Program-made: the position numbers and the translations under genes
Assembly (NCBI GenBank): GCA_937928195.1
Contig: CALEYZ010000094.1
Location: forward strand, 1 to 14,813
Direction of reading: 5' to 3'
Length of the DNA stretch: 14,813 nucleotides
DNA from: an uncultured Limnohabitans sp.
GTDB lineage: Bacteria; Pseudomonadota; Gammaproteobacteria; Burkholderiales; Burkholderiaceae_C
Shown: one piece after another, positions 1 to 7,080 of the stretch
Position numbering within the stretch: the first letter of the stretch is position 1
Layout of the letters: every line of letters starts with the position of its first letter
The notes under the pieces: model-generated
Database searches by the model: none
Told to the model about the DNA's origin: nothing
The model's input: only the letters and a program-made list of their open reading frames with translations

Positions 1-8
1 AGGAACAC

Positions 9-51
9 TGCTCAAAAAGGAGGCACGATTGTATTGCTTAATTTTTGAGCA
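9..51. repeat. Perfect 10-bp inverted repeat in the leader of the YqaA-like gene
   Basis: TGCTCAAAAA at 9-18 is matched exactly by its reverse complement TTTTTGAGCA at 42-51, with 23 bases between. TGCTCAA occurs again at 102-108, just before the proposed start codon of the membrane protein gene. The loop is long for a terminator and no U-run follows, so an operator or a leader RNA fold is more likely. A strong Shine-Dalgarno-like AAGGAGG (17-23) lies at the inner edge of the left arm. Function unknown. Confidence 0.4.
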
Positions 52-109
52 AGGGAATTATTTTCAAAGAAATTTCAAAATTGAAACCTTTGGCTACACT
101 CTGCTCAAC

Positions 110-625
110 ATGGAAGATTGGTTCGCCCCTCACCTCACGCAGCTTTTGGCATGGCTGGCGTTTCCGGAACACGGTTTGTCCACCGTGTTTCTGATTTCGT
201 TCATCTCCGCCACCTTGCTGCCATTGGGCTCCGAGCCCGCCGTTTTTGGTTTGATCAAGCTCAACCCCGACTTATTTTGGTCGGCCATTTTGGTGGCCAC
301 CGCAGGCAACACCTTGGGCGGCATGGTCAGCTGGTGGATGGGCTATGGCGCGCACCGAGCATTAGAACTTGTTAGAAAAAATCAAAACCTCACCAAGCCC
401 GAGCGCACCAGCTGGGGCGATAAGTTTCACGGCCAAGCACTGGCATGGCTTGAGAAACTGGGCCCCAAGGCTTGCTTGTTGTCTTGGCTGCCTGGCGTCG
501 GTGATCCACTTTGCGCGGTGGCCGGTTGGCTCAAGATGCCGCTGTTGCCCTGTGCCATTTACATGGCCATTGGCAAATTGCTGCGCTATGTGGTGATGAC
601 GTCTTTGTTGTTGTGGGTGTTTTAA
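110..625 (+). CDS. YqaA-family (DedA/SNARE-associated-like) inner-membrane protein
   Basis: This is a 171-residue hydrophobic protein with about four membrane segments and a short charged linker near residues 89-108. The stretch SATLLPLGSEPAVFG (residues 33-47) and the GNTLGG segment (66-71) are typical of YqaA, a small relative of DedA proteins; the C-terminal GDPLC...GWLK segment (131-142) fits too. DedA relatives are linked to membrane homeostasis and lipid or proton handling, but the role of YqaA is not settled. I chose ATG 110 because residues before it are not family-like and the DNA there is AT-rich and looks non-coding. A TTG at 29 behind a perfect AAGGAGG (17-23) would add 27 residues and cannot be excluded. 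The gene converges on the TauE/SafE-type gene with an 18-base gap and no visible terminator. Confidence 0.82.
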   Translation: MEDWFAPHLTQLLAWLAFPEHGLSTVFLISFISATLLPLGSEPAVFGLIKLNPDLFWSAILVATAGNTLGGMVSWWMGYGAHRALELVRKNQNLTKPERTSWGDKFHGQALAWLEKLGPKACLLSWLPGVGDPLCAVAGWLKMPLLPCAIYMAIGKLLRYVVMTSLLLWVF

Positions 626-643
626 AACAGCAAACCAAACGCT

Positions 644-1396
644 TTAACGCAACACCAACAAGCTGGCCACCAACACCAAAAAGGCCAGCAGCACTTTTCT
701 GAAAGCGTCTTCACTCAAACGGTGGCGCAGCTTCTGCCCCGTCTTCAAGCCCAAGGCCATGGGCACCAAGGCCAAGAATGAATAGCCCAAGTCCATCAGC
801 TCCATGCGGCCAAAGCCATACATGGCAAGGTACAACGGCCATGCCGCGTTCAAGTAAATGACACTGATGCAGCCCACAAACTCATCGCGCTGCAACTTCA
901 AAGACATCATGTAACTGATCAGGATGGGGCCCATGAGAGAGGACACGCCGCCCAGCATGCCCGACAAGGTGCCAACCAAGGCTCCCACCCACCGCTCTTT
1001 TTTCGGTGGAATTTGGAAGCTGGGTTTGAACAACATGGAAACAACCGCCAGCACCACGGCAAACGCCACCAACATGTTGAGTTGCTTCACACTGAAAGAC
1101 AAAGTCCAATGCACTGCAAAGACTGTCATAACAGCCTGCGTCAACATCAAAGGCCAAAAGCGTTTGATGCTGGCTTTCCAACTGGCCTCTTGCCAGGCCT
1201 GCCATATGTTGGAGACCAGCACCGGCACGGCCACCAGCGCAATGGCTTGGGTGCTGCCAATCATGAGTGACATGATCGGCACAGCAAACAAGGGCAAACC
1301 AACGCCCAATGTGCCTTTGACGATGCCGCCAAACAGGATCGCTGCAGCGCAAGCTGCAACGATCAACACCGTATCGGTGTTGAGCAAAATATCCAT
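644..1396 (-). CDS. TauE/SafE-family membrane transporter (COG0730-type)
   Basis: A 250-residue polytopic membrane protein with about eight hydrophobic segments. It has the internally repeated architecture of the TauE/SafE family: GGIVKGTLGVGLPLFAVPIM (residues 23-42) in the first half and a related GTLSGMLGGVSSLMGP segment in the second. Family members are proposed to export sulfite, sulfoacetate or other small organic anions, and many are unassigned. The gene is last in the leftward unit behind the decarboxylase-like gene (52-base gap), so it may move a substrate or by-product of the phthalate pathway; that is inference from position. ATG 1396 has an AAGG at 1404-1407, next to a palindromic stretch at 1409-1433. 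It could instead be an unrelated transporter carried along by the operon. Confidence 0.85.
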   Translation of the reverse strand: MDILLNTDTVLIVAACAAAILFGGIVKGTLGVGLPLFAVPIMSLMIGSTQAIALVAVPVLVSNIWQAWQEASWKASIKRFWPLMLTQAVMTVFAVHWTLSFSVKQLNMLVAFAVVLAVVSMLFKPSFQIPPKKERWVGALVGTLSGMLGGVSSLMGPILISYMMSLKLQRDEFVGCISVIYLNAAWPLYLAMYGFGRMELMDLGYSFLALVPMALGLKTGQKLRHRLSEDAFRKVLLAFLVLVASLLVLR

Positions 1397-1408
1397 GAGG
1401 CGGACCTT

Positions 1409-1433
1409 GTGAATTTCACGCGCGTGAACTCAC
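1409..1433 (-). promoter_or_regulatory. Intercistronic palindrome / possible RNA hairpin before the TauE/SafE-type gene
   Basis: TTCACGCGCGTGAA at 1415-1428 is a perfect 14-bp palindrome. It lies among four alternating half-sites: GTGAA 1409-1413, TTCAC 1415-1419, GTGAA 1424-1428 and CTCAC 1429-1433. In the leftward mRNA the outer parts can also pair with a small internal bulge, giving a hairpin with a GCGC loop directly upstream of the AAGG ribosome-binding sequence of the transporter gene. No U-tract follows, so it is not a classic terminator. It could tune translation or mRNA stability, or be a protein-binding site. Confidence 0.4.
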
Positions 1434-1448
1434 GCAGCGCGAAGGGAT

Positions 1449-2441
1449 TTAAATCTTGAAAGCTTCCAGCGATTCTGGTGCAAACAATTCTTGCGGGCTG
1501 AGTTTGCGGGGTGACAAACCTTGTTCTTGGTGGTAACGCGTGAAGGTTTCCAACACGTTCAGGTTGTTTTCCAAACCATACGACCACCAGTCATTGCCAA
1601 ATTCACGACGTGCATCTTCCACATGGGCGGTCAACCAAGGCAACATGGCCTTGAGTGCTGCTGTTTCGTACAAATCTTCGTACGTGCGGCGCTGCGCTTC
1701 AATGAAGGCTTTGGTGAGCGATTGCGCAATCCAGCGATTGGCTTCATACACTTCACGGCGAATCACCACAGTGTGCATGATGGGGAAAATTTTGGTTTGA
1801 CGGTAGTACGCGCGCTCAATGTCGACGTAGTTTTCAAACAAGCGCTTGACCTTGCCATCGCCCTTCAAGAACGACGAAGGCATGCGCGCGGTGTAGAGCG
1901 CATCGAGTTCACCGTCGTGCAGCATTTGCGACAAAGTTTGGTGTGGCTGAATAGGGTGCACTTGAATGTTAGGCGGCAGATTCAGCTTTTGCTTTTCAAT
2001 GCGGCCCGTTTCTTCTTCGCCACCGAAAAGGTAAGGCTGCGCATCGACAGGCACACCATAGTGGTCTTGCAAAATGCCGCGTATCCACACAGGTGCGGTC
2101 ATTTGGTACTCGGGGCTGGCAATGCGTTTGCCGATCAAATCTTTGGGTTCGTTGATGCCCGAGTTGGCATTCACATAGATGCAAGAATGGCGGAAGAAGC
2201 GTGAGGGAAACACCGGAATCGCAATGAAAGGACGATCGGGTTTGTGCAAAGACACGCAATACGATGAGAGCGACATTTCGCAGACATCGAACTCACGGAA
2301 ACGTGCCATGCGAAAGAAGGTTTCCTCCACGGGCAAGTTGAGGTAGTTCAAATCGATGCCGTCGACTTGAACGCTGCCGTCCATGAGGGCGCGTGTGCGA
2401 TCGTAGTTCCAGCAAGCAAAGCTAAGAGGGAGTTTGGCCAT
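1449..2441 (-). CDS. 4,5-dihydroxyphthalate decarboxylase-like enzyme (Pht5/OphC type)
   Basis: A 330-residue protein that begins MAKLPLSFACWNYDRTRALM. It resembles Pht5-type 4,5-dihydroxyphthalate decarboxylases, which convert 4,5-dihydroxyphthalate to protocatechuate and CO2. Typical segments are VEETFFRMARFREFDVCEMS (residues 38-57) and the following IAIPVFPSRFFRHSCIYV region. These enzymes share a fold with NMT1/ThiY-like periplasmic binding proteins, so automatic annotation often calls them ABC substrate-binding proteins. Here there is no signal peptide, which favours a cytoplasmic enzyme. Length is close to that of known Pht5 proteins (about 330 residues). An AAGGAAA lies just upstream of ATG 2441, and the gene follows the Bug-type binding protein gene by 12 bases. 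Finding a Rieske oxygenase, its reductase and a dihydrodiol dehydrogenase alongside strongly supports the assignment. Exact substrate remains inferred. Confidence 0.86.
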   Translation of the reverse strand: MAKLPLSFACWNYDRTRALMDGSVQVDGIDLNYLNLPVEETFFRMARFREFDVCEMSLSSYCVSLHKPDRPFIAIPVFPSRFFRHSCIYVNANSGINEPKDLIGKRIASPEYQMTAPVWIRGILQDHYGVPVDAQPYLFGGEEETGRIEKQKLNLPPNIQVHPIQPHQTLSQMLHDGELDALYTARMPSSFLKGDGKVKRLFENYVDIERAYYRQTKIFPIMHTVVIRREVYEANRWIAQSLTKAFIEAQRRTYEDLYETAALKAMLPWLTAHVEDARREFGNDWWSYGLENNLNVLETFTRYHQEQGLSPRKLSPQELFAPESLEAFKI

Positions 2442-2453
2442 GATTGAGTTTCC

Positions 2454-3431
2454 TTATTCTGGTTTCAAGCCAGCCAAAGCGACTGCTTTGGCCAATCGTT
2501 CGTTTTCGGACTGAATGGCTTTGCCATAGTCAGCGGCTGTGCTGCCCACAGCATCAATGCCTGCGGTGCCCAAGGTGGTTAAGAGTTCGGGATGATTTTT
2601 CACCGCTGCAGCCTCTGCACTCAAACGTGCAATGGCGCCTGCTGGCGCATTGGCTGGCGCAAGCGCACCAATGATGACGGCGAAATCAAAACCGGGAATG
2701 ATTTCAGAAATGCTGGGCACTTGCGGCATCAAAGATGAGCGCTGTCCTGCATTGCTGCCCAAAATTTTGACTTGGTTGGTTTTTGCAAACCCGGCCAAAG
2801 AAGGCAAGGCTGAAAACAAGCACTCAACCTGACCACCCACCAAGGCCGGCACCGATTGACCCGAGCCCCTGAAAGGCACATGCCGGATGTCAATGCCCAA
2901 GGCCGCCTTCATGGCTTCCATGGTGAGGTGGTGGCTACTGCCAATGCCAGAAGAACCATAGTTGAGTTGATCGGGCCGCGCTTTGACGTATTGCACAAAT
3001 TCTTGCAAAGTGTTCACAGGCACTTTGGGATGCACAGCCAAATACAAGGGCGAGCGCGCTAGCAAAGTCACTGGTGCAAAGTCGCGTTTCAAATCATAGG
3101 CCAAGCTTTTGTAAATGAGGGGGTTGATGGAGAACATGGATCCATCCGTCACCAAAAAAGTGTGCCCATCATTGGGACTGCTGGCCAAAGCCTGCGCAGA
3201 GACCACGCCATTGCCACCTGGTTTGTTTTCAATCACAACCCCTTGGCCAATGCGCTCACCAATGCGCTGCGCAAACACGCGCGCAACGGTATCTGGCAAG
3301 CCACCAGGTGCATAAGGCACGATGAATTTGACGGCCTTGGTGAAATTAAATGTGCTTTGACTCCAAGCAGGCATTTGCATGCCGGCCAACCAAGGGGCGG
3401 CAGAAACTGCCAACAGATCGCGACGTTTCAT
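2454..3431 (-). CDS. Bug-family (TctC-like) periplasmic substrate-binding protein
   Basis: A 325-residue exported binding protein of the Bug / tripartite tricarboxylate transporter receptor family. The N-terminus MKRRDLLAVSAAPWLAG... is a signal peptide with a twin-arginine-like KRRDLL, and a likely cleavage point lies near the PAWSQ stretch (residues 21-25). Hallmarks are VPYAPGGLPDTVARV followed by VIENKPGGNGVVSAQALASS, the loops that grip carboxylates in this family. I place the start at ATG 3431, eight bases after GGAG; an upstream TTG at 3443 would put that ribosome-binding sequence inside the gene. Its position between oxygenase (24-base gap) and decarboxylase suggests phthalate or a related aromatic dicarboxylate as ligand, by analogy with the terephthalate-binding TphC. 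No TctA or TctB membrane subunits are in the window, so the partner permease would have to be encoded elsewhere. Confidence 0.88.
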   Translation of the reverse strand: MKRRDLLAVSAAPWLAGMQMPAWSQSTFNFTKAVKFIVPYAPGGLPDTVARVFAQRIGERIGQGVVIENKPGGNGVVSAQALASSPNDGHTFLVTDGSMFSINPLIYKSLAYDLKRDFAPVTLLARSPLYLAVHPKVPVNTLQEFVQYVKARPDQLNYGSSGIGSSHHLTMEAMKAALGIDIRHVPFRGSGQSVPALVGGQVECLFSALPSLAGFAKTNQVKILGSNAGQRSSLMPQVPSISEIIPGFDFAVIIGALAPANAPAGAIARLSAEAAAVKNHPELLTTLGTAGIDAVGSTAADYGKAIQSENERLAKAVALAGLKPE

Positions 3432-3455
3432 AAATGTCTCCAAGCGTTCAACAGA

Positions 3456-4721
3456 TCAGACGGGTTGGGCGTCAAACTCACGCCAGTCTGTGGTTTTAGG
3501 GATGATGGATTGATAGGCACAAACCTGCGCAGGAATGTGGTTCTCGCCGGTGCCAATGGGCGTTTCACCAGCCATGAAGCTGCGAACGGCCTGCAGCATT
3601 CTTTGCCTGAACTCCACGATGGCCAAGTCGGATGCGCCCAATCGATCGAACGTTCTGTCCACGATGGGGCCCATCGACACCCACATGGCCATGTCTTGAT
3701 TGGGAATGCCTTGAATGCCTGTGAAATTGCCCGCTTTCATGGCGGCACGGTCTTGACCAAACCGGTTCTCGTGCGTGCGCTTGGGATGGTATTGCGGATC
3801 TAAATCGGGGCCCACTTGCGCATGCAAAAATGCACGCCAAGTTTCATGATCAGGCGTTGTATCGGGAGAGCCCCAAGCCATGAAGTGAAAGGCTGTGTGG
3901 TGATCGTCGATGGGCACATTCATGTTGGCCACGTTGTACTGATCATTGGGCGGAATGAGGGCGGAGGCTGGTGCCACAAACACGGTACTGCGAACATAGT
4001 CGTGGGTTTGCGCATCCTTGATCGGCCTGCGTATGGCTGCATACCTGAAGCCATAGGGCGTGCGCTCCACTTGCATGCGCGGCGATTTGTCGGTCGAAGG
4101 TCGCAGCCATTGGGTGTCGGTGGCCTTGGCGCCATCAACACGCGCAGGCACCATGTCGGAGGAATGCAAGCTGGAGCTGTGGGCAGAATCAATTTGCCCT
4201 TCCAAGATCTGCGCCCAATTGCAAGGAATGATGATCTTGGCCACTGCCAAACGCGACTCGGCATTGGGCGCCCAAGGGGGAGGCGTGAATTCGGGTTGGT
4301 GCTCGGGTGGCCCCATGTAAGCCCAAACAAAGCCGCCCCACTCATGCGTGGGATATGCGCGGTGTTTGACTTTTTCAACCAAACCACTGCCCGCAGGCTC
4401 GGAAGACATGTCCACGACATTGCCCGCCACATCCATCTTCCAGCCATGGTAGAGGCAACGCAAGCCGCAGTCCTCGTTGCGGCCATAGACCAAGGAAGCT
4501 TTGCGGTGCGGACAATATTCGTCCATCACGCCCACGCGACCTTTGGTGTCTCTGAAGACCACCAAGTCTTCGCCCAAAATTCTGGCCTTGATGGGCGTGC
4601 CATCGGGTTCAGACACTTCTTCGATCAAACAAATGGCAATCCATTGACGGCGCATGAGTTGCCCCATGGGCGCTTGGCCTTCAACGCGGCACAGCAAGTC
4701 ATTTTCTTCAGGGGTGATCAT
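3456..4721 (-). CDS. Phthalate 4,5-dioxygenase, Rieske oxygenase component
   Basis: A 421-residue Rieske non-heme iron oxygenase that would insert O2 into phthalate at positions 4 and 5. The Rieske 2Fe-2S ligands are C70-x-H72 (CPHRKAS) and C89-x2-H92 (CLYHGW). The mononuclear iron site is D178-x2-H181-x4-H186 in the EGQIDSAHSSSLH stretch, where D178 is the bridging aspartate. The N-terminus MITPEENDLLCRV resembles Burkholderia/Comamonas phthalate dioxygenase, and residue numbers of iron ligands coincide with those I recall for that enzyme. R207 and R244, reported from the Comamonas structure to position the phthalate carboxylates, are also present at the same numbers. First gene of the leftward unit; a candidate promoter (-35 4810-4815, -10 4786-4791) lies upstream. 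No clear Shine-Dalgarno precedes ATG 4721. A related aromatic dicarboxylate cannot be ruled out as substrate. Confidence 0.92.
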   Translation of the reverse strand: MITPEENDLLCRVEGQAPMGQLMRRQWIAICLIEEVSEPDGTPIKARILGEDLVVFRDTKGRVGVMDEYCPHRKASLVYGRNEDCGLRCLYHGWKMDVAGNVVDMSSEPAGSGLVEKVKHRAYPTHEWGGFVWAYMGPPEHQPEFTPPPWAPNAESRLAVAKIIIPCNWAQILEGQIDSAHSSSLHSSDMVPARVDGAKATDTQWLRPSTDKSPRMQVERTPYGFRYAAIRRPIKDAQTHDYVRSTVFVAPASALIPPNDQYNVANMNVPIDDHHTAFHFMAWGSPDTTPDHETWRAFLHAQVGPDLDPQYHPKRTHENRFGQDRAAMKAGNFTGIQGIPNQDMAMWVSMGPIVDRTFDRLGASDLAIVEFRQRMLQAVRSFMAGETPIGTGENHIPAQVCAYQSIIPKTTDWREFDAQPV

Positions 4722-4879
4722 GGTTTGGGCATTCAGAGCGCAAGTTCAAGTTGTTTGACACTTGCGAAATTATTCTTAGGGCTCTAAGATAATGGAAAAA
4801 CATGACCGATGTCAAGTTTTACATTTGACAGACCCTTTTCTTAACTGATCTTTGGCCAAGACTCACCACAGCACTCTCA
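4722..4879. promoter_or_regulatory. Divergent control region of the phthalate block
   Basis: This 158-base region separates the oxygenase gene (leftward) from the reductase gene (rightward). Two perfect -35 hexamers stand back to back as TGTCAA (4810-4815, read leftward as TTGACA) and TTGACA (4825-4830). Leftward, an 18-base spacer leads to TATCTT (positions 4791-4786). Rightward, a 16-base spacer leads to a weak GATCTT (4847-4852); GATAAT at 4788-4793 is another possible rightward -10. A further TTGACA at 4755-4760 has no good -10 at normal distance. Promoter calls rest on eye matching to the sigma-70 consensus. Confidence 0.6.
4769..4793. promoter_or_regulatory. Candidate MarR-type operator (imperfect palindrome)
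   Basis: The core at 4775-4788 reads CTTAGGG then CTCTAAG, a 14-bp palindrome with one mismatched pair. It is extended by AATAAT-like arms (left ATTAT beginning at 4769, right ATAAT ending at 4793) that match if one base is bulged. Size and TTAG/CTAA half-sites suit a MarR dimer, and a MarR gene is the third gene of the rightward unit. The site covers the proposed leftward -10 (4786-4791), so binding should block oxygenase transcription. The regulator-operator pairing is inferred. Confidence 0.5.
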
Positions 4880-5863
4880 ATGACCCAAGCGATTGACCCA
4901 GAATTTTCTTCTTTGCTGGTGCAGCACAAAAGCCAAGTGGCCAAAGACATTTGGCACTTTAAATTGGCTCACCCTCAAGGCCAAGCATTGCCCTCCTTCA
5001 AAGCAGGCGCGCACATCACCGTGCAAACCCCCGCAGGTCAACGCCGCAATTACTCGCTTTGCAATGATCCAGCGGAAACAAGTTTTTGCGAGATCGCCAT
5101 CAAGCTGGAAAGAAACGGACGGGGTGGCTCGCAAAGCATGGTGGACCAAGTTCAAGCTGGCGATTTACTCAGCGTCTCGTCACCCCGAAATGATTTTGAG
5201 TTGCTAGACAACGCCAATGAGGTGATCTTCATTGCAGGTGGCATTGGTGTCACGCCCTTGTTGTCGATGGCCAGGCAAATGGCCAGAGTGAAGGCAGACA
5301 GTGGGCAGGGTCACTTTCGGTTTTATTACTGCGCACGCGATGCAGAAGGCGCCGCTTTCATGCCTGAGTTGCTGGCCTTGGAAAGCGCGGGGCAAGTCAG
5401 TTTTCACTTTGACGGCGGCAACCCCGACGCAGGCTTGGACTTTTGGCCACTGCTGGAAAAACCCAGTCAAGCTCACATTTACTGCTGCGGACCGCAGGGC
5501 TTGATGGATGCCGTGCGAGACATGAGCGGCCACTGGCCACAAGGCCGCGTGCATTTTGAAAGCTTTGGGGCCAGCGCTTCGTCTCAAGCCGCCAACAGTC
5601 CCTTCAGCATTAAGTTATCGCAATCGCAAACAGTATTGCCCGTTGCCGAAACCGAAAGTATTTTGGAAGCGCTACGCAAAGCAGGCTACCGCGTCCCCAG
5701 TTCATGTGAAAGCGGTACTTGCGGCAGCTGCAAAACAAAATTGGTATCTGGCACTGTAGAACACCGCGACTTTGTGTTGAATGAAGCTGAAAAGTCGACC
5801 CACATCATGGTCTGTGTGTCACGTGCCAGCTCACCCAACGACTTGATTGAAATTGACCTGTGA
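4880..5863 (+). CDS. Phthalate dioxygenase reductase (FMN/NADH/2Fe-2S electron-transfer component)
   Basis: A 327-residue class IA oxygenase reductase that passes electrons from NADH through FMN and a plant-type 2Fe-2S cluster to the Rieske oxygenase. Domain order is flavin domain (RRNYS, residues 55-59), nicotinamide domain (GGIGVTP 120-126, YCCGP 201-205, FESFG 227-231) and C-terminal ferredoxin domain with C276, C281, C284 and C312 as cluster ligands. This order and length match phthalate dioxygenase reductase, about 322 residues in Burkholderia. Vanillate demethylase reductases (VanB) share the layout, so identity depends on the adjoining oxygenase and decarboxylase genes. First gene of the rightward unit; no strong Shine-Dalgarno before ATG 4880. 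The stop codon almost abuts the dehydrogenase start, implying coupled translation. Confidence 0.9.
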   Translation: MTQAIDPEFSSLLVQHKSQVAKDIWHFKLAHPQGQALPSFKAGAHITVQTPAGQRRNYSLCNDPAETSFCEIAIKLERNGRGGSQSMVDQVQAGDLLSVSSPRNDFELLDNANEVIFIAGGIGVTPLLSMARQMARVKADSGQGHFRFYYCARDAEGAAFMPELLALESAGQVSFHFDGGNPDAGLDFWPLLEKPSQAHIYCCGPQGLMDAVRDMSGHWPQGRVHFESFGASASSQAANSPFSIKLSQSQTVLPVAETESILEALRKAGYRVPSSCESGTCGSCKTKLVSGTVEHRDFVLNEAEKSTHIMVCVSRASSPNDLIEIDL

Positions 5864-5865
5864 AC

Positions 5866-7080
5866 ATGGCAAGCGACAACATTTCAAGCATCAAAATAGG
5901 CGTTGCTGGCTTAGGCCGGGCCTTCACTTTGATGTTGCCGACATTCTTGCAAGACCCTCGTATTCAGCTGGTGGCAGCCACCGATCCGATTGCGGCAGCC
6001 AGAGCGCAGTTTGAAAAAGATTTTCAGGCCATCACCGTCGACAGCGTGGAAGCTTTGTGTGCCTTGCCCGACGTCGAGGTGATCTACATTGCAACACCGC
6101 ATCAATACCACGCTGCGCATGTTCAGATGGCCGCCCAACATGGCAAACATTGCTGGGTCGAAAAACCCATGGCCATTTCTTTAGAGGAATGCACCCGCAT
6201 GATGGACGCCTGCCAGCAAGCAGGCGTGCAACTCATGGTAGGTCACAGCCACAGCTTCAATGCACCCGTGTTGCGCGCACGCGAGCTGATTGCATCAGGT
6301 CAGTTGGGACAGGTTCGCATGATCACAGCCCTCAACTACACCGACTTTTTATACCGACCTAGACGTCCTGAAGAATTGAACACCGCATTGGGTGGCGGCG
6401 TGATCCACAGCCAAGCCGCCCATCAAATCGATGTGGTGCGTCTGTTGGGTGGCGGCAAAGTGCGCAGTGTGCAAGCTTGCACTGGCCAATGGGATGCCAC
6501 ACGTCCCACCGAGGGTGCCTACAGTGCACTGCTGCAATTTGAAAACATGGCTTTTGCCTCAGTCACCTACAACGGTTACGGCCACTTTGACAGTGATGTC
6601 TGGATGGACCATGTGGGCGAAATTGGTCAGCCCAAACCTGCCAACGAAAGCGCGCAGCGTTATGGCCAGGCGCGTCGCAGGCTAGAAACAACCCAGAACA
6701 CGGACGAAGAATCAAGCCTCAAGGCCGCACGCAACTATGGTGGTCCTTTGTATGTGCCCGCAGCCATCACCAGCAATGCCTATCAACATTTTGGCCCCGT
6801 TGTGGTCAGCTGTGACAAAGGCGACATTCGTTTAACGCCCTTAGGTATGTGGGTCTATGGCCCAGACAAAGAATATTTCGAAGCATTGCCAGAACCGGCT
6901 TATCCGCGCAAAGAGGTTATTGACGAGCTGTTTCAAAACCTCCGAGGTTCGGGCGCATTGACGCACAGCGGCGCCTGGTCTCGCGCCAGCACCGAAGTTT
7001 GTTTGGGCATCTTGGAAGCTGCAACACATCAACACGCGGTACTGATGCACCACCAAGTGGGAGTGCAAGATGGCCACTAA
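5866..7080 (+). CDS. Gfo/Idh/MocA-family dehydrogenase, probable cis-4,5-dihydro-4,5-dihydroxyphthalate dehydrogenase (Pht4/OphB type)
   Basis: A roughly 404-residue NAD(P)-dependent oxidoreductase. The N-terminal Rossmann fold opens with IGVAGLGRAF, the EKP motif follows near residues 99-101, and GGGVIHSQAAHQIDVVRLL (near residues 176-194) supplies the conserved H and D of the family's active site. Pht4-type phthalate dihydrodiol dehydrogenases belong to this family rather than to the short-chain dehydrogenases that serve most ring-dihydroxylating systems. Sitting directly after the reductase gene, it would oxidise the dihydrodiol to 4,5-dihydroxyphthalate, substrate of the decarboxylase on the other strand. 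I start at ATG 5866, two bases past the reductase stop. A GTG at 5860, forming a four-base overlap, would add two residues and is equally possible. The 3' end overlaps the MarR gene by 11 bases. Confidence 0.87.
   Translation: MASDNISSIKIGVAGLGRAFTLMLPTFLQDPRIQLVAATDPIAAARAQFEKDFQAITVDSVEALCALPDVEVIYIATPHQYHAAHVQMAAQHGKHCWVEKPMAISLEECTRMMDACQQAGVQLMVGHSHSFNAPVLRARELIASGQLGQVRMITALNYTDFLYRPRRPEELNTALGGGVIHSQAAHQIDVVRLLGGGKVRSVQACTGQWDATRPTEGAYSALLQFENMAFASVTYNGYGHFDSDVWMDHVGEIGQPKPANESAQRYGQARRRLETTQNTDEESSLKAARNYGGPLYVPAAITSNAYQHFGPVVVSCDKGDIRLTPLGMWVYGPDKEYFEALPEPAYPRKEVIDELFQNLRGSGALTHSGAWSRASTEVCLGILEAATHQHAVLMHHQVGVQDGH

Noticed and set aside
626..643. Terminator between the YqaA-like and TauE/SafE-type genes
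   Set aside because: The 18-base gap has no hairpin or U-tract.
1449..2441. ABC transporter substrate-binding protein
   Set aside because: There is no signal peptide and the N-terminus resembles Pht5 decarboxylases, which share the binding-protein fold.
3432..3443. TTG start at 3443 for the Bug-type binding protein
   Set aside because: The GGAG ribosome-binding sequence lies downstream of that TTG and correctly spaced for ATG 3431.
3816..4787. 323-codon open frame on the plus strand across the oxygenase gene
   Set aside because: It lies antisense to a clearly recognisable Rieske oxygenase, and its translation shows no family features.
4810..4830. TGTCAA-N9-TTGACA as a regulator binding site
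   Set aside because: Both arms are perfect -35 hexamers facing opposite ways, which explains the symmetry without a further protein. A dual role is still possible.
4880..5863. Vanillate O-demethylase reductase (VanB)
   Set aside because: Same domain layout, but the neighbours are a phthalate-type oxygenase and a dihydroxyphthalate decarboxylase rather than VanA.
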